This document shows positions 50,401 to 62,200 of a DNA stretch of 64,000 nt, in pieces (the first letter of the stretch is position 1; every line of letters begins with the position of its first letter). The stretch covers positions 9,383,501-9,447,500 of the forward strand of contig NC_016131.3 of assembly GCF_000005505.3 (NCBI RefSeq), in the 5' to 3' direction. Under the pieces are notes generated by a model. That model was not told the origin of the DNA. It made no database searches and saw only the letters and a list, made by a program, of their open reading frames with translations. Source of the DNA: Brachypodium distachyon. Lineage: Eukaryota > Streptophyta > Magnoliopsida > Poales > Poaceae. Position numbers and translations under genes: made by a program.

Positions 50401-53259
50401 ATATGTAGTGGTGTCCCTTCACAAGAGGAGACATCAACACTAGCGCCTTTAGATAGCAACAGCCGTACAAGTCCATCCTTTCCTAGAAAAAGAAGTATGG
50501 AGTGGCATTAACAAGAATATTTTGTTTGGTAGGTGACAAAATCTATTCAGAGGAAAGTTAAAAACTTCCAATCCTAGCAAATACATATCAAATAAACTTA
50601 CCAGATAAAAAGTGGAACCGCTAAATCACTTAAACAGATTTTATGGAACACCCCCTCATGATTAGAGGACTAGGTTTTTATTTCATGAAATGTGTTTAAG
50701 TGATTAGAGGTGCCACCTTTCATCTGATCCATATCCATTTATTTAAGATATAGCGGTTAGGATTGAAAGTTTTCTAAGTTTTCATTGAATAGAGTTTTTC
50801 ACCTGATACATTCTTATTTAGGAAGAAAAATCCAAAACTATATCATAGACCAGGACTACAGAATTCAAGTGGCGTGTGTTGTGTTCATGAACACACATAC
50901 CCCAATGCACAAGACTACAAACAGAAAAATAAAAAATGAATTCAATGTCATATTGGAGAGCACGGAGAGCCAAATAGGCAGGAAAACTGAATCCATAAGG
51001 AATGTTACACACGTGGAAGGTAAATAGGTAATGCTTCAGGTAAATATGTCATCTAAATTCTAAACATAAAATGGGGGTCCGAGGGTGGTCATAATAACCA
51101 GACCGGCAGGACTTCAACATACAAAAATGAGCAATACTTGAAAACTTAATTTTAAGCAGCAACAAATTACTAGTAGTAAATATGCAGAACGTAAATAGGT
51201 GCACAAAGAGTACCTTCTTTTGTCCCATAGTGCAGAGGAGTAAAGCCTTTGTTGTCTTGCTTATCAAGATCAGCACCTCTGTCAAGCAAATACCTCACAG
51301 CTATTGCTTTACCATGCAGCACCGCACAAGCCAAAGGTGTCATGCCTACCAAGCGTTACAAACAAGCAATTTGATCAGATCATGATCAATGTCTGGCCAA
51401 ATTATCACAGCATAATGCGAGGCATTGAACTTCCGCATGTGCATCATAGCCAAAGCCAAAGTATGACAACAAAATTTTCAGTAATTTACAAGAAATGCAT
51501 ATCAGGTGCAATACTAGGAGCAAAATCCACTTGCAGGTAATGGATACGACCCTGTTATTAACAACAAAAGGGATCATTCAGAAATCATGAGCATATGAAG
51601 CATCCAGTTACAACGGATTCTTAAAATCAGATTTGAAAGGTCATGGTCACATTAAGTACAGGAGGAAACAAAAATATTAAGATGCATTTAGCAGTACAGA
51701 AGGTCATGGTCACATTATGTGGAAATGCATGCACAATAGGACCTATACATGGACTTCTTTACAGTCCAAAACCACATGTGGAAATGCATGTCTAATCATA
51801 GTGTGAAAAAGAGGCAATAAAGGGAGAAATTGTGCAATAAAAAAATATACACAATGGAGAAAAGGATGCATACAACAAGTAATTGTGCATGCAGACAGTT
51901 TAGCATGCCAACACTGCACAATAGCAAACATAGACTATGGACTATACGACTATACGGTACAAGAGTACAACAAACGAAACCATATCGTACGTATTGGAAA
52001 TCTAAGGTCAGAGATTAGTATGGTGTGCTGACAATTCAGAACCCCAATTAAAGATTTACATAGGATTACCAGCCAAAAATAAAGTTAATGAGAACAATGA
52101 AGCATTTAATCTAGAACAGCACACACATACCTGAATCATCTTTAGCATCCGCATTTATGTCAAACCCAAGCTGCTCTACCAAGTACTTGCACGTTTCCAT
52201 TCTCCCTGTGCTGACTGCCTCATGCAGTGGCCCAAAGTCCTCCATCTCCAGAGAGCCAGTAGAATCACTCTCATTCCTTTCCATGTCCTCCACCATCCCT
52301 TCAAACCCCAAATTTCCAAAATACGTCAGTAAGGTACAAACTTGTAAAAGAGTCCAACTCATATTTTTATAATTCCTATAACGATTTAACGAATCATGTG
52401 TGAAACAATATTAAAGCACTCAGGAAATGGGAAATATGGCACCTTTCAACCTTGCCAAACCAGAAAATAGCATTATAACATTCCCGGATAAAAAAACAAT
52501 GATCCGAACGAGCAATAATCAAGAAGGTTTTCCTCGAAAAATAATAATCAAGAAGGTGCATACAGAAATTACAGTATAAACAAGAACAAAAAAAAGGCTT
52601 CTGTTCCGAGTTCTGACCAGCATAACTAGATTCACCAAATAAAATCACGGGCATTTCGAGCAGAGACATGACACAACCCCACATAAACAAAACCGATAAA
52701 GCCAGGAACAAGCAAACCTAGTAACTATCATTATCTCTTCACTAATTTTCTGCAGGAGAAAGAAGAAACCGCATCCACGCGTTACAGTGACCACGAAGAT
52801 AAAGTTAATACAGTGAGCGCGCGCCGAAAAAAATCCCTAACAGGGGGGCAAAACCCTAGTAAAACATTAAACCCTGTTTAAAAAAAAGCAAGGCCATTTC
52901 GGGAGGGGGCGGAAAGGAGAGTGGGGGATTCTCACTCATCGCGTGGTCGCGGTCGACGTCCGATGACGCGATCACGCGCTTCATCGCTTCCGCATGCCCG
53001 GAACCTGCACCGCAGCAAGGAAGACAGCAGTGCCACAGCCATTAGACCTCGACTAGCTAGGCCGGACCGGATGGAAGGGCAAAACCCAAGAGCAGAAGGG
53101 GAAAGGGAACGGATCGGGGCTCCGCAACGTACTCAGGCCGCACATCCCGAGCTGGGCTGCCATGAGACCCACGCTCGCCGCGATGTCTGCGCTGCTTCCC
53201 GGCGAGGGCCCGCTCCCACGCCCCCGTCGGCCGCCGCCGCGCCGCCTTCCCCTCGCCAT
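47418..53259 (-). CDS. Ankyrin-repeat plus TPR protein, paralogue B, 502 aa
   Basis: Thirteen exons, phases exact: 53259-53133, 53004-52936, 52298-52131, 51345-51214, 50482-50343, 50235-50119, 49983-49858, 49601-49449, 48775-48707, 48619-48524, 48379-48209, 48118-48039 and 47478-47418. The head is MARGRRRGGGRRGRGSG. Ankyrin units run from exon 3 (FGPLHEAVSTGRMETCKYLV) through MTPLACAVLHGKAI, GTPLHIAASYGKCGIMEIL and TPLVIATSRNLTECVEYLL to MTPIEIAADSGRRKLVEIL. TPR units begin at KKAELKLLGAKAVEGKDY, then ALYSNRSLCLLKSGEAHAAL, WPKGYYRKGAAFMVLK and EYKEACDAFMAGVKLDP; the tail is short and acidic (DEQSDDSSD). It is the closest relative of A; even intron sequence aligns in places. Exon 9 is 30 bases shorter and exon 6 is two codons longer than in A. 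Donor of exon 11 is GTCAG rather than GTGAG. Likely an adaptor protein; function unknown. Confidence 0.9.
47697..47932. mobile_element. Stowaway MITE in last intron of paralogue B
   Basis: Ends CTCCCTCCGTTTGGGTTTAC and TATACCCAAATGAAGGGAG are inverted repeats next to A/TA. At 236 bp it is longer and of a different family from the element in the same intron of paralogue A, so the two insertions are independent. Confidence 0.85.
50545..50795. mobile_element. Foldback element in paralogue B intron 4
   Basis: A left arm (AAACTTCCAATCCTAGC...CCGCTAAATCACTTAAACA) pairs imperfectly with the right arm (TGTTTAAGTGATTAGAGGTGCC...GCGGTTAGGATTGAAAGTTT). The loop is near 50660-50680. No defined target duplication was found. 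It is not present in the matching intron of paralogue A. Confidence 0.6.
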
Positions 53260-54145
53260 GTAGAACACCCTAGAAACGAGGCGATGGGTGGGTTTGGTTG
53301 TGAGTTGTGACTGGGGTGAGTTTGATTTTGGAGAGAGGCCGATGCTTCCGGCTGAATCCTGGCAGCCTGCTTTATGGAATGGGAGGGAGCGGGAAAGTGG
53401 GAGAGGAATAGACACAGAAGCGCGGGGTGTAGCGGATCGGCCGAAACGTGTCGAAGCGGACGGACGAGATCGAGCGGGGAGCAGTTGGGAAGGCGTATCG
53501 GCTACGCGGCACCGGGGCCGTACCACAAATGCTGGCTCCTGCATTGGAAGCCTGCCGCGGTTTGAAACGAAAAATTATACCGGTCAGTAGCACTCATGAT
53601 TTGATTTGAGTTTTGACCGGAGAGCAATTCGAACGTAAATTCTGACTCGGATGATATTTAGCTCAGAGAAAAGTATATTCTTCGTTTCTCAACTTGTCGA
53701 ACAGTACGTAAATGGTTTTCTCAACTCTTTTTCTTATACTTTTAATTCCGCATTTGTTGAAACCGGACAATGGTTCCTTCCCCCATTTGAAGTGGTATTA
53801 TTGTTGATATGTCATGGTTTTGGCCTCAAAATACTAGATTGTTTTTTTTTCTTTTGACGCAAACAAGTTGACTTGAGGGATTGAACGAAAAGTGATGCTA
53901 ATTTGATAGGGTAACATGACAATTCTTGGGCTAAAATCATGATAAGATGCCACTAAACCGCTTTGGATGGGATGAGGGACCATTCGTGTCCGGATAAAAA
54001 GTATATGAAAAAATATGAGAAAATTTGCGTACTTTTCGACAAGTTGAGGGACGGAAGATGTACTCTTCTCTAAATTCAATGCTAGCCAATCACAAGGCCA
54101 TCTTCAATGTTTAGACCCTGAAGCAAGCGCTTAAAAAAAGACCTA

Positions 54146-54440
54146 GTTTTTTTACGAAACAGCCGCAACGAACTATTTATTGCCAATAGAGAGTCGAGTG
54201 AATCGACCCAAAGAGTACACATGAAACACGGAAAAACAAGGTACAACTAGAGAAGGGAGGGGAGGAAGGGGGAAAATAAAAGTCTAGGGTACATCATCCG
54301 ACCCAGAAACTAGCTCCCCAAGCCCAGCCCCGGCGAGGCGCCACGCCGCCGCTTCATCCTTGATAATGCACATGACAGAATCCGGTTGCAGCAGTTTGAA
54401 AGAGCTAGCCTGCTCAAGAAGGTTTTAAGGGAGAGCAAAG
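54146..54440 (-). mobile_element. Possible 3' end of a non-LTR element, minus orientation
   Basis: Read on the minus strand, GC-rich sequence (54440-54300) runs into AATAAATAGTTCGTTGCGGC, a TGTTTCGTAAAAAAACT tail and then unrelated DNA. The AATAAAT signal followed closely by an A-rich end is the style of retroposed 3' ends. No coding domain and no clear target duplication are visible. Confidence 0.35.
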
Positions 54441-55498
54441 GTATCACACTTGCCTACAAACCTCGCTTCTTTCTCTTCGTCGCACCATGCTCCTCCTCCC
54501 TCCTTAGTGAGGCACTCCTCCTGGCAACGTAAAGCCAGGACGTGCCTCTCTAAACTTGAAGGCTCACTACTCATCAGGTGCCAAGTGGCTACCTTACTTT
54601 TTCATTCACTTTCCCCGATTATCACGTGATTAGATTGTCACCATCTAGCCCCTTGGCGATGGCAACTCCTATGTTCATGTTGTAAGATTAGGTTTCTAAA
54701 ATCAATAATGCAAACTCCAATCATCTTAATGTGGCATCAAGCGATACAAACACAAAAATTCAACCCTTGACCTCTACGCATGAAGGTATATACATCTCAT
54801 CAAGGTAGTAGAACAAATAAAAAATCGCATGGTAATCTACCAAGAGAAGAGAAGCAACTCTACGCCTCATGTGTATCCTGACCACGCGCTCGAGCCGAAG
54901 ACACACACCTCTTGGCCAAATTACCGTCCCCATTCATTAAAAGCGTAGACCATGTACAAACCAGACAGAAGACAGATTGCACGCTTGATCGCCTTAAGTT
55001 TCAAAAAAATGATGTTGCCGTGTAGCATGCAGTAGCTCCACGGCGATGCCGTAGGCCACCGTGCCACGTAGGACAGGAAATTGGCGTCCTGGTTTTCTTC
55101 TTCATCAGGTTCTTCTCGAGTTTCCTCTGGAACAAGAGCGGAACATGTCAGACGCCGTGTGGGCATGGATGGATGTCGTCACGTCCGCCAGCATTATGGC
55201 CAGGCACCGCCCGGCCCCGAGCGTTGACGAGGACACAAGGTTAGTAACCAGGTGATTTCCCGCGCGTTGCCACGGAAAATTTTGTTTGCACATCTAAACA
55301 TGATTTTAGGGACAAATGATGATAATATGATCGAATACAAAAGAAATATGAATAATATATGACCAAATGACTTCATCATCCAAACAAAATAGCAACAATT
55401 TTGATGTACATGAACATTAACAACTTTGACAAAAACTTGGATATTCACAGTTCTTAGAAAGAACTACATACATACATACATACATGAAAATATGAATA

Positions 55499-55855
55499 CT
55501 TTGTGAAATATTTACATACAACATGAAGGTGAAAAGTCTTAGGAGATAAAAGGTTGAATTGTAAGAGCCACCAAAATAAATTGCTTATGGACTACATTAC
55601 ATGACGTGAATGATGTGTACAATTAGCATGTGGAGCTTGCAAACAAAATGCATTTTAGTGAGGAACTTTATATATATTATATTTCGCAAAATATTTACAT
55701 ACAACGTTAAGTTAAGGTAAAAAAAATCTTAACAGATAAAAGGTTGAGTTGTAGGGCCGTCAAAATGAATTACTTGTGGCCTATAACACATGATGTGAAT
55801 GGTGATATTAACAATTAAATGCATTTTTGTGGAGATCAACTTTATAAATATTATA
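55499..55855. repeat. Imperfect tandem duplication, about 180 bp
   Basis: Each copy contains AAATATTTACATACAAC, GATAAAAGGTTGA-TTGTA, AAAAT-AATT-CTT-TGG, ACATGA-GTGAATG and AATGCATTTT-GTG, ending in ACTTTATA-ATATTAT. The first copy spans about 55499-55678 and the second about 55679-55855. Divergence is considerable, so it is not recent. Confidence 0.8.
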
Positions 55856-56756
55856 GATTGGAAATAAAGCAATTAATTGTTCGTCTGAAATCTCTCTACC
55901 AAACTAACAAGAGCATGTTCGGTAACTAGTTAAGAGTACTGCCATTCATTGCTCATCTATTCGGGATCCGCATTCATTGCTTGTCTAATCGGGACCAAAT
56001 CCATGTATGCATCAAATCTCGAATCGAAAGCCGCGTAAAGCCCAGACGTGGAGAAAGGAATGCTCGTATGAAAATTAGCAGACCAGTGAAGGTATCGATA
56101 CCCCATTTTTCTTAGATGAACGTATCCATACCGCATTCAAGAGCACATACATGCATAGGACTCTTGCGGTAAATCGAGCCTTGCTCCACACCAGTACTAC
56201 AGTACAATACTGCATATCGAGACCAAAAGGAAAGCATTCTTTGGAGTAACATGCAAACCATTATTACAAGTACTTGCGTGCTGCGTTTTCCAGATATATA
56301 GTACAACAGAAAGGGAATTCTACTGGAACCGTGTGCAGTCACGGCCACCCCGAGCACTAATCAAGTTCGTAGAGACTTGGTTCAGACTGTTCCTTCCTCA
56401 TCGCCTCAACTGCAGCCCTGAAAGTGTTAGCGAAATGAATTCAGAATGGTGGTTCCAGATAACCATTGAAAGGTTCACATAAAAAAAAACATTGACACCA
56501 TGCAATCGCTAAGGTCCATCAAACATGGTCCATAATATCATTAATGTTAAAGGTATTGAGAAATTGTGCTAAAAAGGAAATGTTATCCGATGTTACCGAT
56601 ACGCTTCCTCCATCTCCTTATTTCCTGGTTTCAGTTTCAAGCCAGCCAAGAATGCTTCAGATGCCTCTTTGTACTCCTAAGAACAAAAGCATAAAGCAGA
56701 GATTATCTACGAGGTGATGAATAAAGGAATCAGCAGGAGACTAGTAAATTGTACTA

Positions 56757-56869
56757 CTCCCTCCGACCCATATTACTTGTCTCAAATTTGCCCAATTATG
56801 GATGTATCTATGTTTAAAAAGCGTCTAGACACATGTAATATTTCGACAAGTAATATGGGTCCGAGGGAG
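56757..56869. mobile_element. Stowaway MITE beside an exon of paralogue C
   Basis: Ends CTCCCTCCGACCCATATTAC and GTAATATGGGTCCGAGGGAG are inverted repeats with TA on both sides. The right edge lies only about 20 bases from the donor of the exon 57062-56889. The inside matches the family at 37448 and 63495. Confidence 0.93.
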
Positions 56870-59259
56870 TAGCAAGTTTTCATTTTACCAGGAGCGACAT
56901 GAGGGCAGCTCCTTTCCGGTAGTAACAACCTTTATTCCACCCAGGCAACAGACTTATGCAGGCATTGGCATCAAGCAAAGCATTATGTTCTTCATCACTC
57001 TTTAGATGGCAAAGGCTCCTATTTGAATATAGCACTGCGTCGGCAGGATCCAGCTCAATTGCCTGCATCAAGCCAAACATAAGGACTAAGCACATATTCC
57101 AGAATCAAACTAGAATTATTCTGCTTCAAAGGCGTGATACGCTTTAGCTATTTTCTACGATTCCTACCCATAGCTCTAAATTTAAGTTCTTGTGGTTCAC
57201 CACTACCTACACCATATTCTATTAGATTCCAAATTATGCTCGCAATTTCATCGGAGTTGGGATGTCATTGTTAGTGACTTCATGTCTACCAAGCAGGTGC
57301 ACCTGAATGTATACACCCTTTATAAATTAATTATTGTATGGTGTGTTCAAAACATATGAGTACACTGATGTTTGATGTACACTTTAAGTGAAGCTAAACT
57401 AGCCTGTGACTGAATGCCAAGGTTAAAATGCTAAGCGTAGAAAGTTCATAGCTGAAACCCATCAGAATATCAGACACCAAACAGCCCTGTGAACAAGTTA
57501 AAACATTGACGTAAAGTTTTTAAGAAATAATCATGTAAATATTTAGGAAAAGATACAAATCAACAAGAACTTTGTGCATTCGCAGGCGTATCAGCTCCAA
57601 TTTGCAAAAGGCATTCTAAACCATAAGCAATACTGCAAAGATTCTTAGAAGTGGAAAAAGCAGCAGCCCTTAGAACATGTACATAGGCAGCATGTTAAGT
57701 GTTCTATTCTAGCTAATGTTGAGTACTTGGTGAAATAGCTATATGGAGATAACAGTGCTTTGTAACAGCTTTTAAGTAGCAATGGTATCGAAAATGATTG
57801 CACAACAACATATACCTCAGTATAGAATTTTTATGCAGTAGCATAGTCCTTTCTCTCAACTGCTTTTGCACCACTTGATTTCAGCCGGGCCTTTCTGTCC
57901 TTGTCAGTTGTATTGTCCTAGATCATTAAATGAAATTAAATAAAAAAATACAGATGCTGGCAAGTTTATCCAACAAGTGCGAACGAGAACAGCAACAATG
58001 TTAGAACATCAAGTATCAAGGTTAAGGAACTCACATCATTAACTGGACCATTGGCCTTTGTGCAAACTTCCAGCAAGTACTCAGCACATTTAGTTAAGCC
58101 TCTGCTAGTTGCTATCACCAATGGAGTCTCAGGAATTGTACAATTGACATCAGCACCAGCCTGAGGATCAACAAATATACAATGAACGTGAACTGGGTAC
58201 CAAATGTGTTTTCACGTAAGATTTCCTCCAGCAATGAAAATACAAAAGAATGCGAACTGGATACCAGACCTTGACAAGAAGTTTCATGCACTTTAAGCAA
58301 GTGGGTTCATCCATTCTTTCAGAAGTGGCATAAAGAGTTGTAGTCAGGGGTGTACCAAACTTCCATGATACCTTATTTGGCTGCAATTTGGTTTTTGAAA
58401 AATGTCTTTCCAGTTCCCATGTAAAAGAAACAGAATTCAAGAGATACAAATAAATACATCCAAGGAGCTAGATAAGTTCGTAAGTGCACGTGCCACTATA
58501 AATTTGTCAGATGGAAATATATCTCCAGTGTGAATTCCTGTGCCTAAACAATTCACCCATAAGATTTCAAAATTGGCTTTACTGGCACAATGACTAAAAG
58601 GAAAATGCAATGTTCTATGGTACCATCATATGCTAGTTGGCTACCAGAGCATATAAGGCAATATATGCTGCCTTAACAATCCACCAGCCATGATTTTGAG
58701 CAAGTATCAGATAGAAGAAACACAAGAGATGAATAATAAAACAACCATACTGACGGAGTCTCTCCTACAGTTTTCGGTCAAAAAAATAATAAAACAACCA
58801 TGAACAGAGAATAGTCGAAGCAGCGAACATATGTAGAAAACATAACTATAGTAAAATGAAAGCATGTACAAAGGACATTGAACCCTGTTTGGTATGCTTT
58901 GGCCATAAACCATTAGCTTATGACCAATGCGGTTCGGGCATAAATGCAGAACTAAAAACCCAGTGTGTATCAAAAAGAAGTTTGTTCCTCTCCCCAAGGA
59001 TCTCTAAGAAAATCAGCTCATGAAATTATTGTTTCTGAGCCATCCCAAATTGGAACTTTGCTATTGCCAAAAGAAAAGGAGTAAGCTCAAGTAAAAGAAC
59101 ATCAATTTACAAATTACATCTGCATGGTGCTCCAACAAAATCTTCATAACACTGAACTTCCCATGAGCCGCAGCAACAACTAGAGGTGTCCCTTCCGGAG
59201 ACGACACATCAACGTCAGCTCCATTCGATAGCAACAGTCTTGTTATAGCATCATATCCT

Positions 59260-59260
<1 letters not shown>

Positions 59261-59290
<30 letters not shown>

Positions 59291-59293
59291 AAA
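59261..59293. repeat. (GAAA)8 microsatellite forming the pyrimidine tract of a splice acceptor
   Basis: About eight GAAA units on the plus strand read as (TTTC)n on the coding minus strand and end directly in TTTCTAG, the acceptor of the exon 59257-59118 of paralogue C. The same acceptor in A and B has an ordinary short T-rich tract. Confidence 0.9.
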
Positions 59294-62200
59294 TAACATA
59301 AAACCATAAAACTCAAATATGAATGTGAAAGAACCTCCCTCCCTCTCGCTATCTCTCTTCATGGATCATGTGCATGCCGTTCATCGTGAGTGCTAAGCGA
59401 AACCATTAAAGGCACACGTCCACCAGTGCAAATGACATGCTTTACGTAGAAGAAGGCAGCAATGCAGTTTTGAATCTATCTGTCCTGTTAGGACACAAAC
59501 AGGTCGACAAAAAGTTTTGGCTCTGAAGAGTTTATTTTGGCATATCATAAAAGTTGTATAGCATAGCACACACTTATGTACTATCACTCTCCCAATTCAT
59601 GTGAGGTTCTGAGCTGGCATCGCAATCATAGACACAAAGTAGGGATGGTCATCCTCATAACCAGATTGGACAGCATTTCAATAGGTAAAAATAGAATATA
59701 AGACGCCAACTGTGGTTTTATACAGCAGAAGTCAGTAATCATTTAGCATGAGAGTAGAAATACAGAAAGGTGCAAAAATGGAACCTGCCGCTGCTGCCTC
59801 ATGCAGAGGTGCCAAGCCTTTAGAGTCTTTATTATTAGGATCAGCACCTTTATCAAGAAAATACTTTGCAGTAACCACTTTACCCTCCATCGCCGCACAA
59901 TACAAAGGTGTCACGCCTGCCAAAAGCGTTACAATCAAGCATTTTAGTTAAGCGTTGACACCCCGAGAGATTGTGAAAACTAAGGGTGGGACATCAACAT
60001 AAGAAGGTGGAAGTGGAGTTGTCTGTATAGCAAAGGAAGAAGAGGAACTGTGTGTGTTCCAGGATTTCCCCCAAATTAGGACATGGTATCATCACGTATA
60101 AACAAGGCACTGAAATTAATACTCTTAACACAAACTATCATTCACACACATACCAGCTATCTGCTTACTGTTAAGAAGCAAATTTCATCACTAGCATTGC
60201 TTGCATCATGCCATAGGAACACACAGGAAAACATGTAAGAAAATGGATGTAAAGAGTTTCATAAACTGACATGAGAAAATGTATGAAACAGAAGGGTCTA
60301 TGAACGGACATAACTTTCCAACCAACATAACATTGTATAAGGTAAATAAGTGTAAATTGAAAAGAGTAAAATTCTAAAAATAAGAACAAAAACAACGGAA
60401 TCAATGGTGCTTACAACAAGAGATACGGAGTAATATTTAAGTATTACTCGGTGTATCACCATGCTACAGGTTTCTTTCTGTCTATTACCACTAACAACTC
60501 GTCATTGTCACGTGTTTATTGATGTCTCTGTTTATTTTCAACAGGACATGTAATCTGTCGTGGAACATTAATTTTATTGTATAGCAAATGGGCAGAACCC
60601 CTACCGTTCCTCCTAAAGAAAATGTGCCACATCATGGATGACTAGTAACTGTAGTAATTTTGAATTGATGAGATTGGTTGTAATTAAATGAGTGTTTCTA
60701 CAATTGATTGAAAACTTTCCATTAGTTACGACATGTAAAACTAATGGATTGATTTCTTAATCGGAAAAGAAACTAATGGATTGATTTGTAATTAATTAGC
60801 TTTCCATAATTAATGGGTCGGTAGCATTGATGGATGGTGGGTGATTAAAACATGTTGGACAACATACATTATTGAAGCAATGTGGACGTTGGATTTAGCC
60901 AGTTGGATGGCTGAAATCTTTCAGATCCGCCATCAGTCGTGCTTTTAGTACATTAGTTGTATACATAGATACAGATATAGATAGATGGATAAGAGTCAGA
61001 TTTATAGTAAAGGGCCCCATCAGTGTTGGCATGCTAATTTGGTATTTTTCAGCAATAAGTTTAGAACATATCCACACTCCATAAACAATGAAATCATAAA
61101 GTACAAGAAAACAGAAGGTCTAGTTTGGAAAGAAAAAAAAAGGCAAGGCCTATCAAATAAATTATGGATAATTGACAAAGCTGTTGCATCCTACGAGCCA
61201 AAACTAGTCAAAAACATGAAAGCATTTAATTTATCACTTGGAAATCACGTACCAGAGTCATGATTATCAGCATCAGAATCAACATGAAATCCAAGTTGCT
61301 CCACCAAATACTTGCACATCTCCACATTACCCGAGCTTGCTGCTGAATGCAATGGCCCAGAGCCCCCCATCCTCACAGAGGCAAGTGACTCTCTATCATC
61401 CTCATCCATGTTGTCTACCACGACTTGAATACCCAATTTCAAAAGAACCACCGTAAGGCACAAACTTCATATATTCCAATTTCTACCAAAATTCACGGCA
61501 TAATAATAGAAAAAAAATCCTCAAGACATGGAGGGTAATCGGTACCTTCCAATGCACATAATACAACTTTACCAAGAATAACCGACTCCAAAAGAATCAA
61601 ATAATTTAAAGCAAACAGATCATCACAAAGTGGCATTTAAAAGTGAAAAGAAAGCCCAAGAGGTTTGCTGGTACACCCCCTTATAACAATGAGCGGTGGA
61701 GATTAAACCTTAATCCTTTATTAATAAAGTGTAATTTAGTCTTTTTGACTGGGAGGAAATATTCAGCATAATTAAGTCTGATAATTGGCATTATATACTT
61801 TTTAGACTCGAGAAATCGGACTCTGATAATTGGCTAATTGATTGCCAATATTGATTAATCAATTACGGCTACAGCTTCCGGTAAATCATCCAGCCCTAAC
61901 TGGTACCAGTCTTTGGCTTCACTAGAAATCAAAGAGCAAACTATGTGCCATGCACACTATTATAGATGGGATGCGGTCAAATTTTCACAACAGAAAAGGC
62001 AATGGCTTGATATATTAGATTACACTAGACCGACATTAAACCAAGGAGAAACAAAATTTTCAGATCAGCATAACATAAATCAATTCAATTATTGCAGTTG
62101 ACAAGAAAGATCAAGCAACAGCTGCACGTCAAAAGTTTCTGCTGTCCTGGATCAGCAAGCAGCGCACCGCCAAGAGAAACTGTTAGGTTTAGTTCCATGA

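Larger units (their letters stand above)
53260..56356. other. Spacer between paralogues B and C
   Basis: No intact gene. It contains the promoter side of B, a possible LINE 3' piece (54146-54440), an (ACAT)n run near 55467-55485, a tandem duplication (55499-55855) and otherwise AT-rich sequence. At 55250 the phrase GTGATTTCCCGCGCGTTGCCACGG resembles a motif found at the edge of several grass repeats, but no complete element could be drawn. Confidence 0.4.

Noticed and set aside
59261..59293. Regular repeat as CRISPR array
   Set aside because: It is a four-base microsatellite without spacers, in a plant intron.
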